From positions 23,209,899-23,273,898 of the forward strand of contig OZ022512.1 in the NCBI GenBank assembly GCA_963989385.1: a DNA stretch of 64,000 bases, in the 5' to 3' direction. The DNA comes from Ctena decussata (taxonomy: Eukaryota > Mollusca > Bivalvia > Lucinida > Lucinidae). A program made the position numbers and the translations under genes. The notes under the pieces were generated by a model. That model had not been told where the DNA came from, made no database searches, and saw only the letters and a program-made list of their open reading frames with translations. The first letter of the stretch is position 1; every line of letters starts with the position of its first letter. Shown one piece after another: positions 30,861-42,480 of this stretch.

Positions 30861-30906
30861 GGACGGAAACATATGAAGAAAATGTAGTTGATTATGCCAG
30901 TGAAAG
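30861..30906 (+). CDS. Candidate 46-nt internal exon
   Basis: A polypyrimidine acceptor (TTTTTATCTATTTTTAG) ends at 30860 and a donor GTTAGT starts at 30907. Of the three frames only one is open. It encodes TETYEENVVDYASE plus two bases of a split codon, with tyrosine-containing acidic motifs like those in cytoplasmic tails of receptors. The split codon joins in frame to the acceptor at 33454, where the frame ends after four further residues. Inference from splice-site pairing; no homologue recognised. Confidence 0.3.
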
Positions 30907-31106
30907 GTTAGTCTGATGGTGGACAGAAGTACCAATAACAATGTACTTTTGAGAATGAAAGAAATGAATCCAAAATACGCCGTGTCTGCCACTTCAGCAA
31001 CATGCTTGTGGGAGCAGAGAAACTTGAAATATGTCTGAAGAATGTCTACTTTTCAAATGTCTGCTGTAGGTATACTTTTAATGGCATTGCATTAAATAGA
31101 GGATCT

Positions 31107-31392
31107 TATAGGAGTGATCATTTCATATGAAATTTATAAAACAAGCCTTTGGCAAATTTCATAGATTTCATATGAAATGACCACGAGTGTAAGATTCTGT
31201 TTATCATATTGCCCTTTAAAACGAGATTTTAACGTCTTCAAATTAAACATTAATTCAATAAGTAAAGGCATTGTTGACCATACATTGTCAATGACGTTAC
31301 ATGTATGCGCCAAAGTGTTATTACACGTGTGGCCATACAATTTTTATGACAGGACGTTATCCACTGAATAACAGTGATGTCATATGATAAAC
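31107..31392. repeat. Second copy of the hairpin-headed dispersed element
   Basis: GTGATCATTTCATATGAAATT / AATTTCATATG..ATGACCAC.. head, with the tail through CTGAATAACAGTGATGTCATATG; aligned end to end with 18407-18682. Confidence 0.6.
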
Positions 31393-31555
31393 AGATCTAA
31401 AGGAACCTGATGACTCATATCAGCCAGCTGCCTGCACATTTGTTAAGTCTTACCAGATTTCACTGTTTTTCATTTGCAGTCTGAATCTTTAAAGTGAAAT
31501 GTGGAAACTGATATGTTTGCACAAATGTGCAGCATGATGTGATTATTTCTGTATG

Positions 31556-31720
31556 CATTGGTTGGTTGGTTATTGTGGGTTTAATGGCCCTTCGAGGCAG
31601 TATTTTAGTCTATATCAGACCATCTCAAGATGGAGAAAGAAGAGATAAATGATAGAAAGAATTTCAAAACAATGCCCGGCTGCACCTCCGGCAAGCACAG
31701 TCCTGCCCTTGTCTTACTTT
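31556..31720 (-). mobile_element. SINE-like 3' fragment
   Basis: On the minus strand GATATAGACTAAAATACTGCC.. leads to a GGGCCATTAAACCCAC.. tail and CCAACCAACC. Same family as 45529, 47258, 52068, 57915 and 59227. Confidence 0.5.
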
Positions 31721-31769
31721 CTGTATTCACTTACCTTGAGGCAGCAAAAGGAAAGTGTTGGGTTATTTC

Positions 31770-31875
31770 TTTTTTATATTATATGCTGTGCCCAAGATAC
31801 AGTGGGGCTCTAACACCCTCTTCCCCTACGACCACAAGACTACGGAAAACCTTTTACCTTTACTTTCATAAATAA
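31770..31875 (+). mobile_element. SINE tail, GTGCCCAAGATACAGTGGGG family
   Basis: GCTGTGCCCAAGATACAGTGG and GGAAAACCTTTTACCTTTAC match the 3' half of the SINE at 36795. Confidence 0.55.
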
Positions 31876-31977
31876 TGGTTCCTTTCATACAATCTTCATA
31901 ATTATTTACGTATTTCTGGGACACATTAAATGCATAGCTCCAGATAATACAGGTCTCACTCACTGGCCCTTTTTAGC

Positions 31978-32115
31978 TCGCCTGAACAAAGTTCAGGAAG
32001 AGCTATTGTACTATCTCTGGAGTTGGCGTAAGTGGCGGCGGCGGCGTTAGCAAAATGTTAAAGTTTTATGTAAAAGTTTTTTAGGTGATGGCAAGGCGCT
32101 GTAAGGCGAGCTATC
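31978..32115 (+). repeat. Dispersed GAGCTATTGTACTATC repeat
   Basis: AGCTCGCCTGAACAAAGTTCAGG (a small palindrome) is followed by a GGCGGCGGCGGCG run and later GGCGAGCTATCCTG. No ORF. Confidence 0.4.
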
Positions 32116-32725
32116 CTGTCCTGGTGACAGTTCTTGTTAAAATTTACATTGGACAACTGTATGGCTAGTCTGGACTAGTCTGACACAGGTGGTAGAATAG
32201 AAAAATATTGACATTCTGTGCACTGATACTCAGTCAGTGAGACCAGGTGCTCTAAAACAAATCAAGCATTTGTACCGATTTCTTCTATTCCAAGGGAAGT
32301 GTTTAAGTATGTAATTTGTGCATCTGCTATAAACAGAAGATCATGGATTTGTATGGGGTTTACGTGAAACTGATTCAAACACTGTGTTATTGGTCAGCAA
32401 AAGCCGGCTTAAAGATCTGGTTTTGACTGTGCTGATTTGCAAATGATTTTGAAGATTTGTTTTTGTCTAATAAGCAGGAAGGAGGTTCTATGATTGGTTA
32501 CTTATACACAGACTGTTCCAGAGATGGTGGTTACTTAATAATTAGAGACAGACTGTACCAGAGATGGCTCCCTGTTACTGTATTACCAAACTAGAGACAG
32601 CCAGTATGGTGATCATGATGTCTGTTGGTTGGCTTACCAGAAAGTATGATAGAAAGAACCCAGACCTTTGATCTATGCTAAAAACTTATTAGCAAGCTCT
32701 ACAGGTAGTTATTCACTAAGGGCAT

Positions 32726-32893
32726 CAGGGGCGGATCCAGGAATTTTGGATAGGGGGTTCAAATTAGCTTAGCAGGGGTTAGATTTGTGCAGTTTGACCA
32801 ATTTTTCTTAAAATTCCCCATGAAAATGAAATAATTAAGGCTGAAGAGGGGGTTCGTTTGAACCCCCCGAACCCCCCTCTGGATCCGCCACTG
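32726..32893. mobile_element. hAT-like MITE, 168 bp
   Basis: CAGGGGCGGATCCAG at the left mirrors CTGGATCCGCCACTG at the right. Inside, GGGGGTTC pairs with GAACCCCC. GGCAT flanks both ends (32721-32725 and 32894-32898), with a further shared G that could belong to either side. CAG/CTG termini and this motif are typical of hAT-derived MITEs; a full 8-bp duplication is not preserved. Confidence 0.65.
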
Positions 32894-33453
32894 GGCATTG
32901 AGGGCTGCATTTATTGAAAGGGATCTCAGCCAAGGTTGATAATGGATCATATTGGACCATTAACACCAGTAATTATTCCTTGCTTTGTGGACAATAAAAG
33001 ATATGGTGGAAACTGCCATATCATGAGACTTTTGTGTTCTTTAATTGGAAAATGATGTCTGCTTGCTACATTTCTCACTAGAACATCTTGAACCACTAAG
33101 CATTTGTGATGGCTATAACGTTTCAGACAAGTTTGAATTTAAGCAAAACTGGACAACTCACAATATAGTTATTGCCCCATAAAACTTCCATTGAATCACA
33201 ATGCGAACAAGCTTGTCCATAGATGCTGAATGTATGCAGCATCTGTAGACATTCTGTAATTACAGCAGAATTATTTGTAAAATCCAGCCTGAATATGTAC
33301 GTAAATGGTGCAATTCTCAAATATAATGGATAGTGCTCTCAATGTTTTAATGCAGCTTTTTATAAAATTTGAATAAACTTTATCATTTCATAAGTTCTGT
33401 ATAAGCAGTTTGAATTTAAAAGTGATTTAAAGCTCCTTTAAATTCTTTTGCAG

Positions 33454-33745
33454 AATAGAAGCCTGCTGACCTGTTTATGCCAACTGAAGCAGATGAAAAG
33501 TCTCATCCAGAGGAAGTCTTAGACTTTAGTATTAAATTCCTACTTTTAGTCAAGCGAGTGGGTGAACTCGTGTATAATGTCCCACCAATAATAGGTCATA
33601 TGGAGATGGGACCTCATTTTAAACTCCAACATTCAGTCACTGTATTTTGAGAAGTCCTTGACACTTTCTGGTTGACTGATTAAAGCATTAACTTCTCAAA
33701 GGCCAACTAAATAAATAGAGGAAAAATAAACTTGTATTGAGTGAG
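33454..33745 (+). CDS. Candidate last exon with 3' UTR
   Basis: A strong acceptor (TTTAAATTCTTTTGCAG) ends at 33453. Taken in phase with the exon at 30861-30906, the frame ends after four residues at TGA 33467-33469. The rest would be 3' UTR with AATAAA signals near 33709 and at 33725-33730. The acceptor strength, matching phase and poly(A) signals support a gene end, but coding evidence is very short. Confidence 0.3.
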
Positions 33746-33768
33746 AAAATAAAAGGCCATCGGCCAAG

Positions 33769-35280
33769 TGTCACCCGACGTTTGAAATGTGTCACAAACT
33801 GCAGCCCTTTATTCAGTTTCAGAGTAACTATATGGCCAAAAACAGAAAATATGTGTATTACAGAACCTGGTCAGCAAATAATAACTGAAGCACAATTACT
33901 GGGCCTCTATGAAGTTATAAAATACGTAAGTTTAGAAAGGGGCATTTATGTGTAAAACCAGAAAATATGTGTATAATAGAACCTGGTAAGCAAATAATGA
34001 TTGAAGCATAAGCAGAGGCATATACCCCAATTACTGGGCCTCTATGAGGTTATAAAATACTTAAGTTCGGAACTGGGCGTATATGTGTAAAATCAGGCAA
34101 CTGAAACTTTAGGCCCTTACAGAATGCCCAAAACATAAGACTGTATACCCAATAACAAAATAACAAGGGCCATAATCCTCCTAATATGAATCTGATGAAA
34201 AATGAACAATGTATTTATGAAAATTCAGCCCATTAATATGAATAGTTCTTGAGTTACCCCTTTACCTTTAAGTGAATGTCTATTATCTATGAAAGGGGAA
34301 TAACCCTGTCACTAATAAATGTAGCATATCCTAACAATAATCAGAATACTCAATTTACCAAATGCTAATAGCATACCAAATTTCAGCTCTCTCGGTTAAA
34401 CGGTTCAAAAGTTGGAAAAATACCAAAAACGACAAAGGGCCATAACTTTGTAAAATATAGGACAAATGAAATTCCAAAATCACATGCACATCTTCAGATC
34501 ATGATGAAACATTCTGCACAATTTCAAGTCAATCTGATAAAAGATGTGGCAGGAGTTGCGGGGACAAGGTCTGAGAAAGCAAGGGCCGTAACTCGATCAA
34601 AAATGGCCGAAACAAAAATAAAAAACCGCATGCACATCTTCATATCATAAGAATACAATCTGTAAAATTTCAAACCAATCCGATGAAAGACGTAAGAGGA
34701 GTTGCGGGGACAAGATTTCGGTCGGAAAAATACCAAAAACGACAAAGGGCCATAACTTTGTAAAATATAGGACAAATGAAATTCCAAAATCACATGCACA
34801 TCTTCAGATCATGATAAAACATTCTGCACAATTTCAAGTCAATCTGATAAAAGATGTGGCAGGAGTTGCGGGGACAAGGTCTGAGAAAGCAAGGGCCGTA
34901 ACTCCATCAAAAATGGCCGAAACAAAAATAAAAAACCACATGCACATCTTCATATGCACATCTTCAGATCATGATGAAACATTCTGCACAATTTCAAGTC
35001 AATCTGATAAAAGATGTGGCAGGAGTTGCGGGGACAAGGTCTGAGAAAGCAAGGGCCGTAACTCCATCAAAAATGGCCGAAACAAAAATAAAAAACCACA
35101 TGCACATCTTCATATCATAAGAATACAATCTGTAAAATTTCAAACCAATCCGATGAAAGACGTAGGAGGAGTTGCGGGGACAAGATTTCGGACGGACGGA
35201 AGGACGGAAAGACGGACGGACTGACACACGGACGGACGAGGGTCATTTCTATAGTCCCCCTCCGCCTACGTCGGGTGACA
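33769..35280. mobile_element. TIR element built from 310-bp and 160-bp tandem units
   Basis: TGTCACCCGACGT (33769-33781) mirrors ACGTCGGGTGACA (35268-35280). Inside, GGAAAAATACCAAAAACGAC recurs at 34414 and 34724, and TCTTCAGATCATGAT recurs at 34491, 34801 and 34961, giving steps of 310 and 160 bp. Just before the right end is a GGACGGACGG-rich stretch. Repeated minus ORFs of 77-91 aa are by-products of the repeat. Confidence 0.6.
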
Positions 35281-35629
35281 AATTAACAATCCTACTAAAT
35301 GTCAAAAGTACTACCTAGAAAAGGACTTGGTGAAACATGCTAAGAAATGTACGAGTTTCTACGAAAGATGAAAACCAACAACAAAAAAACTGCAGCTTCA
35401 TGTAGTGAGTTTGAACTTCAGAATCCCTTGCTGCGTTGCACTTTACTTATTTCATGTGGTGTATTCTATTAAGTATGCCAGTATGTTCCATGTTGATTTT
35501 GATCAAATATGAAATTACACTTATTACAGTATATGTGTACACTTCCATGTTTTTTTGTGTTTTTTTGGTTTTTTTCATTTTCACAAAAGTAAACAAGTAA
35601 GTGAATTCATGTTTGCTTCCTCATGTTCT

Positions 35630-36410
35630 TCCAACATTTTTACAAAGGGAAACTGAAGTGACTTCCTGCAGTTTGCTTCTTGGGATAAGGAGGACTTTTC
35701 AAAATGGAAGTAAAAAGTATGCAATGATCAGGAACTGAAACAATCAAAATCCAAATCCAGCCCTCAAACCATAGTTGGAAACAACTAAGATTACAAATAA
35801 TCAAGATACAGAGAACATATGGCCAACCGAGTGAGCAGCTTGTTCCCAAAAGGTGGCCACTCAGCAACCCAAACCGAACCAAAACTAATAAGAACATACA
35901 TAAGGTAAACCATCACAGAAACTTTGACACCAAAAACAGGCAACAGAGAACCACAACAGAACTACCGCCTTGGAACGGTCAGTAATGAATTACGGGGGGG
36001 CTTAAATCGATTTTACAGGCCCAACTTCACCCTCAGTTTCTGAAGTGGTACAAAACATTTAGTTGCTTGTTTGGTTCGCATGAGTCTACTTGTTAAGGAC
36101 AGAATTTGCTCTTGGGAAGCAGATTCTTTCCTTTAAGAGTTGACCCCCCATTCAGAAAGGAGATAAAAACAAATTGGCAGAGTTACTTTCCCTCCCCCCA
36201 AAAGTGGATCTATGCACCTTTAGTAGATTGAGAACAGATTACATGAGTACATATTAGTCTTTGAGAAAATCTGGCTTTTGATTACTGAAAGTACAAGTAT
36301 TGTATGTTCCATTTTCATTTTTTTCCAAGTATGAAATTATGGTGTAAGGGTATTTGAATGTTTACATCTCTAGGAACAACTTAAGTGACTTCCTGTTTGC
36401 TTCCCTCAAG
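35630..36410. repeat. Second copy of the 12.4-kb repeat flanked by ACCATTTTTAC units
   Basis: 35704-36082 is almost identical to 12418-12790. It is embedded in AACATTTTTACAAAGGGAAAC-type units (35630 and later), so it inserted into that older repeat field. Confidence 0.6.
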
Positions 36411-37340
36411 TTTTTGTCACCATTTTTACAAAGGGGAACAACTTTAGTGACTTTCTGTTTGCTTCCCTCATGTTTTCCACCCACCATTTTTACACAGGGA
36501 ACAAGTTGAATGACTTCTTGTCTGCTTCCTGGGATGATAAAGCCCTTTCAAAATGGAGTCTACTTGTTAAGGAAAGAATTTGCTCCTACAGAATCATTTT
36601 AGATGGGAGGCAAAAATGAAAATGGGAAAGTTGTTGTTCCCGAGAGTGAACCCATTCACATTTGATGATTTAAGAAGGTGAGTAATATGGGGTTTACTGC
36701 ACAGTTCTAAAGTATACCTGTATATCCCATGTTGATTTTTTCAAATATGCAATTAGGGTGTATGGGTACATCTTTATGTGTTCCCTTCTTTTTACAGAGA
36801 GGCGCGGTAGCTGAGTGGTTAGAGTGGCTCCGTTATTGTGCAGAAAGTCGGCGGAAGGTCCTGAGTTCGCAGCTCACTGTCGCCATCGGACGACTGGAAA
36901 ACTCTCTGTGTCAACCCAGCAGTAAATGGGTACTTTTTTCGAATTAGGGAAGGATGAGGCAGTGAAAGGAGATGGACTCTGCCTTTCATCAGCTGTGCCC
37001 AAGATACAGTGGGTCTCTAACCCCCACTGCCCCTATGGCTATTAGGCTATGGGAAACCTTTATCTTTACCTTTTACAAATAAGTGACTTCCTCTTTCCTT
37101 CCATCATGTTTTTCCACCATTTTTACAAAGAGAAACAAAATCATTGACTTTCTGTTTACTTCCCTCATGTTTCTGATCCATTTTTACGAAGGGGAACAAC
37201 CTTTGTGACTTACTGGTTGATCCCTGAGATGAAGCTTTCAAAAATGGAGCCTGTATGTAAAGGAAAGAATATGCTGCTGGGGAGGCAAATTCTTACATAT
37301 AAGAGTTGGCACCTGTAAATTTAGGAAGGAGGCAAAACTG
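36411..37340 (+). repeat. Field of ACCATTTTTACAAAGGGGAAC units
   Basis: Units near 36415, 36483, 37113 and 37178 share CCATTTTTAC(A)AAGGG-AAC..GTGACTT-CT..TTGCTTCCCTCATG at about 70-bp spacing. Each cluster ends in CTTTCAAAATGGAG and GGAAAGAAT-TGCTCC. The SINE at 36795 interrupts the field. Confidence 0.55.
36795..37077 (+). mobile_element. tRNA-derived SINE, full-length copy
   Basis: The head GGCGCGGTAGCTGAGTGGTTAG (A box) is followed by a weak B box (CCTGAGTTCGCAGCTC). The body is TGGGTACTTTTTTCGAATTAG and CTGTGCCCAAGATACAGTGG, and the tail is GGAAACCTTTATCTTTACC. Partial copies: 7235 (minus), 31770, 55605. Confidence 0.65.
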
Positions 37341-37389
37341 AAAATGATAGAGTTGCTGTTCCTGTTAGTGTACCCATTCTTTTTTTCTG

Positions 37390-38065
37390 AAGAGTAGACT
37401 TTATTGGAAGAGCTCTGTCCTCCAGGGAGGCAAAAAGGATCTTATGATGTTCATCGTTGTAGGGCTGGTGGAAAAACCAGATGTTAACCCATAATTTGCC
37501 TTCCCCTCCTGAGGGGGTCGGCCCTTGTGGGTAGTTTGCTCCTCTGGGAGCAAATTCTATCCCTGGGGGTTGACCTCATTTATTTGAAAATGAGGTCCAG
37601 AGGCATACAGAACTTCATGAAGAGATGCATCCTTCAGCAAAGCAAACCAGAAAACAGGAGTTCTTGTTGCTCTTCTTTGTAAAGTTGACAGTTGCTCCCC
37701 TTTGTAAATCAGAAAATACATAGAGTGACTGTTCAGTATAGCATAATCATTAGAATAACTCTAGTTATGGCATTTCTGAATTTGCCGAAGAGATGACTTC
37801 ATTTGCACAGCTGTGTCCTCCAGAGAGGCAAACAGGAGTTTATGATAATTCACATTTGTAGGGATGGTGGAAAACCCAGATGTTGACTCGTCAGTTGGCT
37901 TTCTTCTTGAGGGGGTCAGCACTTGATGAGAAGTTTACTGCCTTGGGAGATAATTCTTTCCTTGGGGTGTAGACCTCATTTAAAAGGCTACGTTTTCCAG
38001 AGAGGCATACAGGATGTGATTATCCTTTGTAAAATTGTTGGAAACACAGAAGTTTGAAATTTGAA
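37390..38065 (+). repeat. Tandem duplication, about 400-bp step
   Basis: GTCCTCCAG(G/A)GAGGCAAA..AGGA, GGTGGAAAAACCAGATGTT and GACCTCATTTA each occur near 37420-37590 and again near 37830-37980. A third partial unit starts at about 37992. Confidence 0.55.
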
Positions 38066-38680
38066 TAAGTGATGGTATATTTGTTGGGATTAATGGGATA
38101 TACATTATCTGGAGATCTGGTTTACCGCTCTCCGAGTGTCATCAGTCAGTCTTACCCAATCTGCTTTGAAGCTTTCTTCAAATTGTTTTTGTTGTTAATT
38201 ATTTGTGTTGTGGTAACATGTTACATTGTGACCGATACCTCCCGATCGGTTATTTGAGTTTATTTTGATAATATAAATGTATATTTTGGTGTATTCCGGT
38301 AATAAGGTAGATTCCGGTAATTCTAGTAACCCGATCCCGGTCATTGAATAAAACCTTTAAACCTTCTGAAATCCACCACAAATAAGTCCTTTGGAAAGCA
38401 TTGCAACAATATAACATACCCTGTCTGTATCAAGTTGAAGTAATATGATTTTCTTTACTGTTTTGAATATGGTGTTTGTGGGCAAACGTTTTGAAACAGC
38501 GAGGAACCCAAATTCCTAGTTTAACATTGTGATGATAAATCCAAGGAAATGTCAGTAAACAAACCTCATTATTGCAATTTACTGGCTGATGTTGATGTTG
38601 ATCCATCAGACAGTGCTGCTTATAACACATGATTTAACTGTTTAATGGTATGTCAGTATGCAACTATTAATTACCAGTTA

Positions 38681-38720
38681 TAATTAATATAAAGGATCTA
38701 TAATTAATATAAAGGATCTG
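38681..38720 (+). repeat. Two 20-bp units
   Basis: TAATTAATATAAAGGATCT(A/G) twice in a row. Confidence 0.8.
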
Positions 38721-38734
38721 GCACAAGTGTACAT

Positions 38735-38800
38735 TTTGTATGGAATTTATGAAATTATGACAAGTTTCATAAATTTCATATGAAATGACCCTGACAATAA
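38735..38800. repeat. Head fragment of the hairpin-headed element
   Basis: GGAATTTATGAAATTATGACA and TTTCATAAATTTCATATGAAA-TGACC match the heads at 18407 and 31107. Confidence 0.45.
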
Positions 38801-39344
38801 GATTCTGTGAATCAAATGACTGTTTGTTATAAGAGGGATCAAATATGATTTTCCATTCTTTAACATTTGCCAGGTTCCAAGGGAGGTTTTTGATGCTTCC
38901 TCATGGACCTTTCAAATTTGAATGAAAGACAAAATCATGTTCCAAGGCTATTAAGTTCAGCATTTTTATGCCTCTGTGACGATAGTCAGGGGCATTAAGA
39001 TTTGCTCCTGTCTGTCTTTCAGGCAAGTTTTTGCATTGTAGGGTATGGAATTTGTGTAATCAACTTCCTCATTTTAAAATGGATATTTTTCAAACTTTGC
39101 ATACGCATTGTAGACGTAACGAAAACATGCATAAGCGATTTTGTTGGAGCAAGCACTAATTTTCACAGAATTATGACCTTTTGATCTTAGTCATTATAGG
39201 CAATGGTTGTATTGTAGGTTGTGGAGTTTGTATTATCAATTCCTCTCATGATTTTCAATGGATCCTTGCAGGCATGTGTTGAACATAATGAAGATGTGCA
39301 TGTTGCTTTTTGTTGGAGCTCAAATCAATTTTGACAGAAGTATG

Positions 39345-41273
39345 TATGGTGGCTGGTTTGTGCCATTTCGTCTTTTCATCTTGTCGCCGCGAAAAGACGC
39401 CAGGCGAAAAGATGAAAAGACGCCATGCGAAAAGACGAAAAGACGAAAAAACGCCATGCGAAAAGACGAAAAGACGACAAAACGCCATGCGAAAAGACAA
39501 AAAGACGAAACCCGCCACCCGAAAAGACGAAATTTCAGCGCGAAAAGACGAAAAAACGCCATGCGAAAAGACGCCATTTGAAACTCTAATTTTGTCGTCT
39601 TTTCGCGTGGCGTCCTTTCGTCTTTTCGTCTTTTCGCTTGGCGTCTTTTCGTCTTTTCGCATGGCGTTATTTCGTCTTTTCGTCTTTTCGCGTGGCGTTG
39701 TTTCGTCTTTTCGTCTTTTCGCATGGCGTTATTTCGTCTTTTCGCCGCGAAAAGACGCCACGCGAAAAGACGAAAAGACGCCATGCCAAAAGACGAAATA
39801 ACGCCACGCGAAAAGACGAAAAGACGAAATAACGACACTGCATTTTTACTTCCTTCTCTGTAAGGGAGAACACACCTAAAGGAAAGACTTTGCTCCTTTT
39901 GGAGCAAATTCTTTCGTGTAAGAGCAAACCCCTTTAAGAAACGATTTCTTACTAGGGAAGAGGAAGTCACAGAAGTTGTTCCCCTTTGTAAAGATGGCGG
40001 AAGGAGCATTATCCAAAAAGAGCAGTCTGATCAGGCTCTGTTCTATCTGCGATGTCTTTAGAAATCTATAAATTTGTTCAAATTTTGGGTTAGCTGCAGG
40101 TTAATGTATGCCATATTCATATCATGTTTCAGTGTTTATATGTTCCTCCATAATTTGTGGGAGATTAGATTGTCAACAAGGTACTTAATCTTTTTGGTAG
40201 TTTAAGATCAAAACGAAGATATAATTATGATGAAATTGATTTGAGTATTTTTCTCCAAAACATAAGGACGGCTCATTTTCTTGTCTGTCCGTTCAGTAGA
40301 AATACCATAATGACCTTCCTCATATTTTTGGTGATGTTTCAAAAAAGAGAGAAAAAATCAGTGGCAAAAACTGCAAACCGTGATTATTGCACTTCTCTAC
40401 AGATTGCATTCTGATCAGGGTTTAATCAAAAACGCTTGTCTAAGTATAAGTGTCTTAACTGTAATTAGAATAGAATATTTGTACACCTTAATTGCAAAAC
40501 GGTACCATACTGACCGAAAATATTGCCGACTCCACATTAATTTTATGGTCTGTCCTTATAATTCTTATACGTCGAAAAAGAACATCAAATAACATTTCAG
40601 TGCGAACATGATCAGACTGCATCAGGATCTGTGTTTGCAGTAGTCTGATATGAGTCTTCACAGTTTACCCAGACAAACTGTCTAAGTATATGATATCAAT
40701 ACAGTTATCAATAGCAGGGTATTTATGTGTCGTCTTTTCGTCTTTTCGCATGGCGTCTTTTCGCGTGGCGTTATTTCGTCTTTTCGTCTTTTCGCATGGC
40801 GTCTTTTCGTCTTTTCGCAGCGAAAAGACGAAATAACGCCATGCGAAATGACGAAAAAACGAAACAACGCCACGCGAAAAGACGAAAGACGAAATAACGC
40901 CATGCGAAAAGACGAAAAGACGAAATAACATCACGCGAAAAGACGAAAAGACGAAATAACGCCATGCGAAAAGACGAAAAGACGCCAGGCGAAAAGACGA
41001 AAAGACGCCACGCCAAAAGACGACAAAATAAGAGTTTCAAATGGCGTCTTTTCGCATGGCGTTTTTTCGTCTTTTCGCGCTGAAATTTCGTCTTTTCGCG
41101 TGGCGGGTTTCGTCTTTTCGTCTTTTCGCATGGCATTTTGTCGTCTTTTCGCCTTTTCGCATGGCGTTTTTTCGTCTTTTCGTCTTTTTGCATGGCGTCT
41201 TTTCGTCTTTTCTCCTGGCGTCTTTTCGCGGCGACAAGACGAAAAGACGAAATGGCACAAACCAGCCACCATA
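39345..41273. mobile_element. Foldback-like satellite element, 1.93 kb
   Basis: The ends TATGGTGGCTGGTTTGTGCC and its complement (to 41273) are flanked by AGTATG on both sides (39339-39344 and 41274-41279), a 6-bp target duplication. Each arm is an array of about 23-bp units (GAAAAGACGAAAAGACGCCA, with CATGC or CACGC ends) that switches orientation inside the arm: forward, reverse, forward at the left; reverse, forward, reverse at the right. Unique sequence (about 39840-40725) lies between the arms. The design matches Drosophila Foldback elements in kind. ORFs up to 229 aa (minus 39320-40009) are artefacts of the array. Confidence 0.75.
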
Positions 41274-41867
41274 AGTATGGCGTTTTGAACTTTTGTTTGC
41301 CCCAAGCTGAGCATGAAATTTTACCTGCTAATTAATAGCAAAGTACTAATAAGTACAATTTGTTTTCTTGTTGAGTTCAAATAGCTAAGTATCAAATTTT
41401 CTCTACTGAAAAATATGGAATTTTCATATTTATCAGCAGAGATAATTTCATGCTCAGCTGATTTGAGCACGAGAAATGTTTTATAACCTTGGGGCTTGGT
41501 CATTTTAGGCTTGTTGTGAACATAATGAAGATGTGCATGTGGTTTTTTGGTGGAGAAAAATATAAGTTTGAAGGAATTATGCCCTTTTAAACTTATCATT
41601 TTTGGCGGCATTTTTGCACTGTTGGGTAAGAAATTTTTGTGTAGTGTTTCCAGTGGATTCTCTTTGTAGACAGTGTTTGTGCTTAACAAGTGCTTTAGGG
41701 ATGTACACATGTCCTGTGACAGGTGCTGCATGGGGGCATCATTAGTGTCTTACAGACACCATTTTCTAGTAGTGAATTCAATGCATATCTAGAAAAATAA
41801 AGGTGATATTGTCTGCAGTAAAATATATTGTATCATTTCACTAGTGACTGATATGATTTATTATACC

Positions 41868-42480
41868 CCCTACATACAAAGTATGTCAGGGGTATATAGT
41901 TTTTGTCATTCCATCCGTTTGTCCTTTTGTTTGAGTGTTTGTTCGTTCGTCTGTCCGTTCGTCAACTTTACATCAAAGTTTTGCGTTAAACCTTTATGGG
42001 TGGCTCATATCTCTGTAACCACACATCAGATTCTTTTCATATTTGATTCATATCTCTATAGCATTACTTTTGATGTGAATTAGCTAAACCCCTGGGTCAG
42101 GTCCCAGGGTTGGACCAGAGGTCAATAATTAGGACTTAGGCATTTTCATTATTTCAAAGTTTTGCCTTAAACCTATCTGATTGCATATATCTATGTAACT
42201 GCATTGAAGATTTCTTCCATATTTGATTCATGATATCCCTGCATCATTGCTTTCTTTATGGACTTCCTAAGCTGCAGGGTCAGGCTCATTAATGGGGCCA
42301 GGGGTCAGTAACTAGGACTTAGCCATGTGCTGTATTTAATTGGCAAATAGTTAAATCCAATATACTTCAGTGGCACCTAATGATACATGAAAGGTTTATT
42401 TCATACTGGTTTACATCATACTGGTTAACATCATGTGGATGCTGTAGCTGTCCTAGGGTCAAGGCCACAGACTTAGAATT
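41868..42480 (+). repeat. Dispersed CCCCCTACATACAAAGTATGTCAGGGG-type repeat
   Basis: It opens with a small palindrome around ACATACAAAGTATGT, followed by a CCGTTCGTCTGTCCGTTCG stretch. Two diverged TTTGCGTTAAACCT / TTTGCCTTAAACCT units lie about 190 bp apart. The arrangement resembles the 50262 repeat in style but not in sequence. Confidence 0.4.

Noticed and set aside
30861..30906. An ITIM in the candidate exon
   Set aside because: The tyrosines are not followed by a hydrophobic residue at +3 in the required pattern, so a signalling motif cannot be claimed.
34524..35227. Repeated 77-91-aa minus-strand ORFs as a gene family
   Set aside because: They are generated by the 310/160-bp repeat units and differ only as the repeat does.
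39320..40009. A 229-aa minus-strand ORF and several other long ORFs in 39.2-41.3 kb
   Set aside because: They read through the 23-bp satellite units in several frames on both strands; the Arg/Lys- or Phe-rich products are array artefacts.
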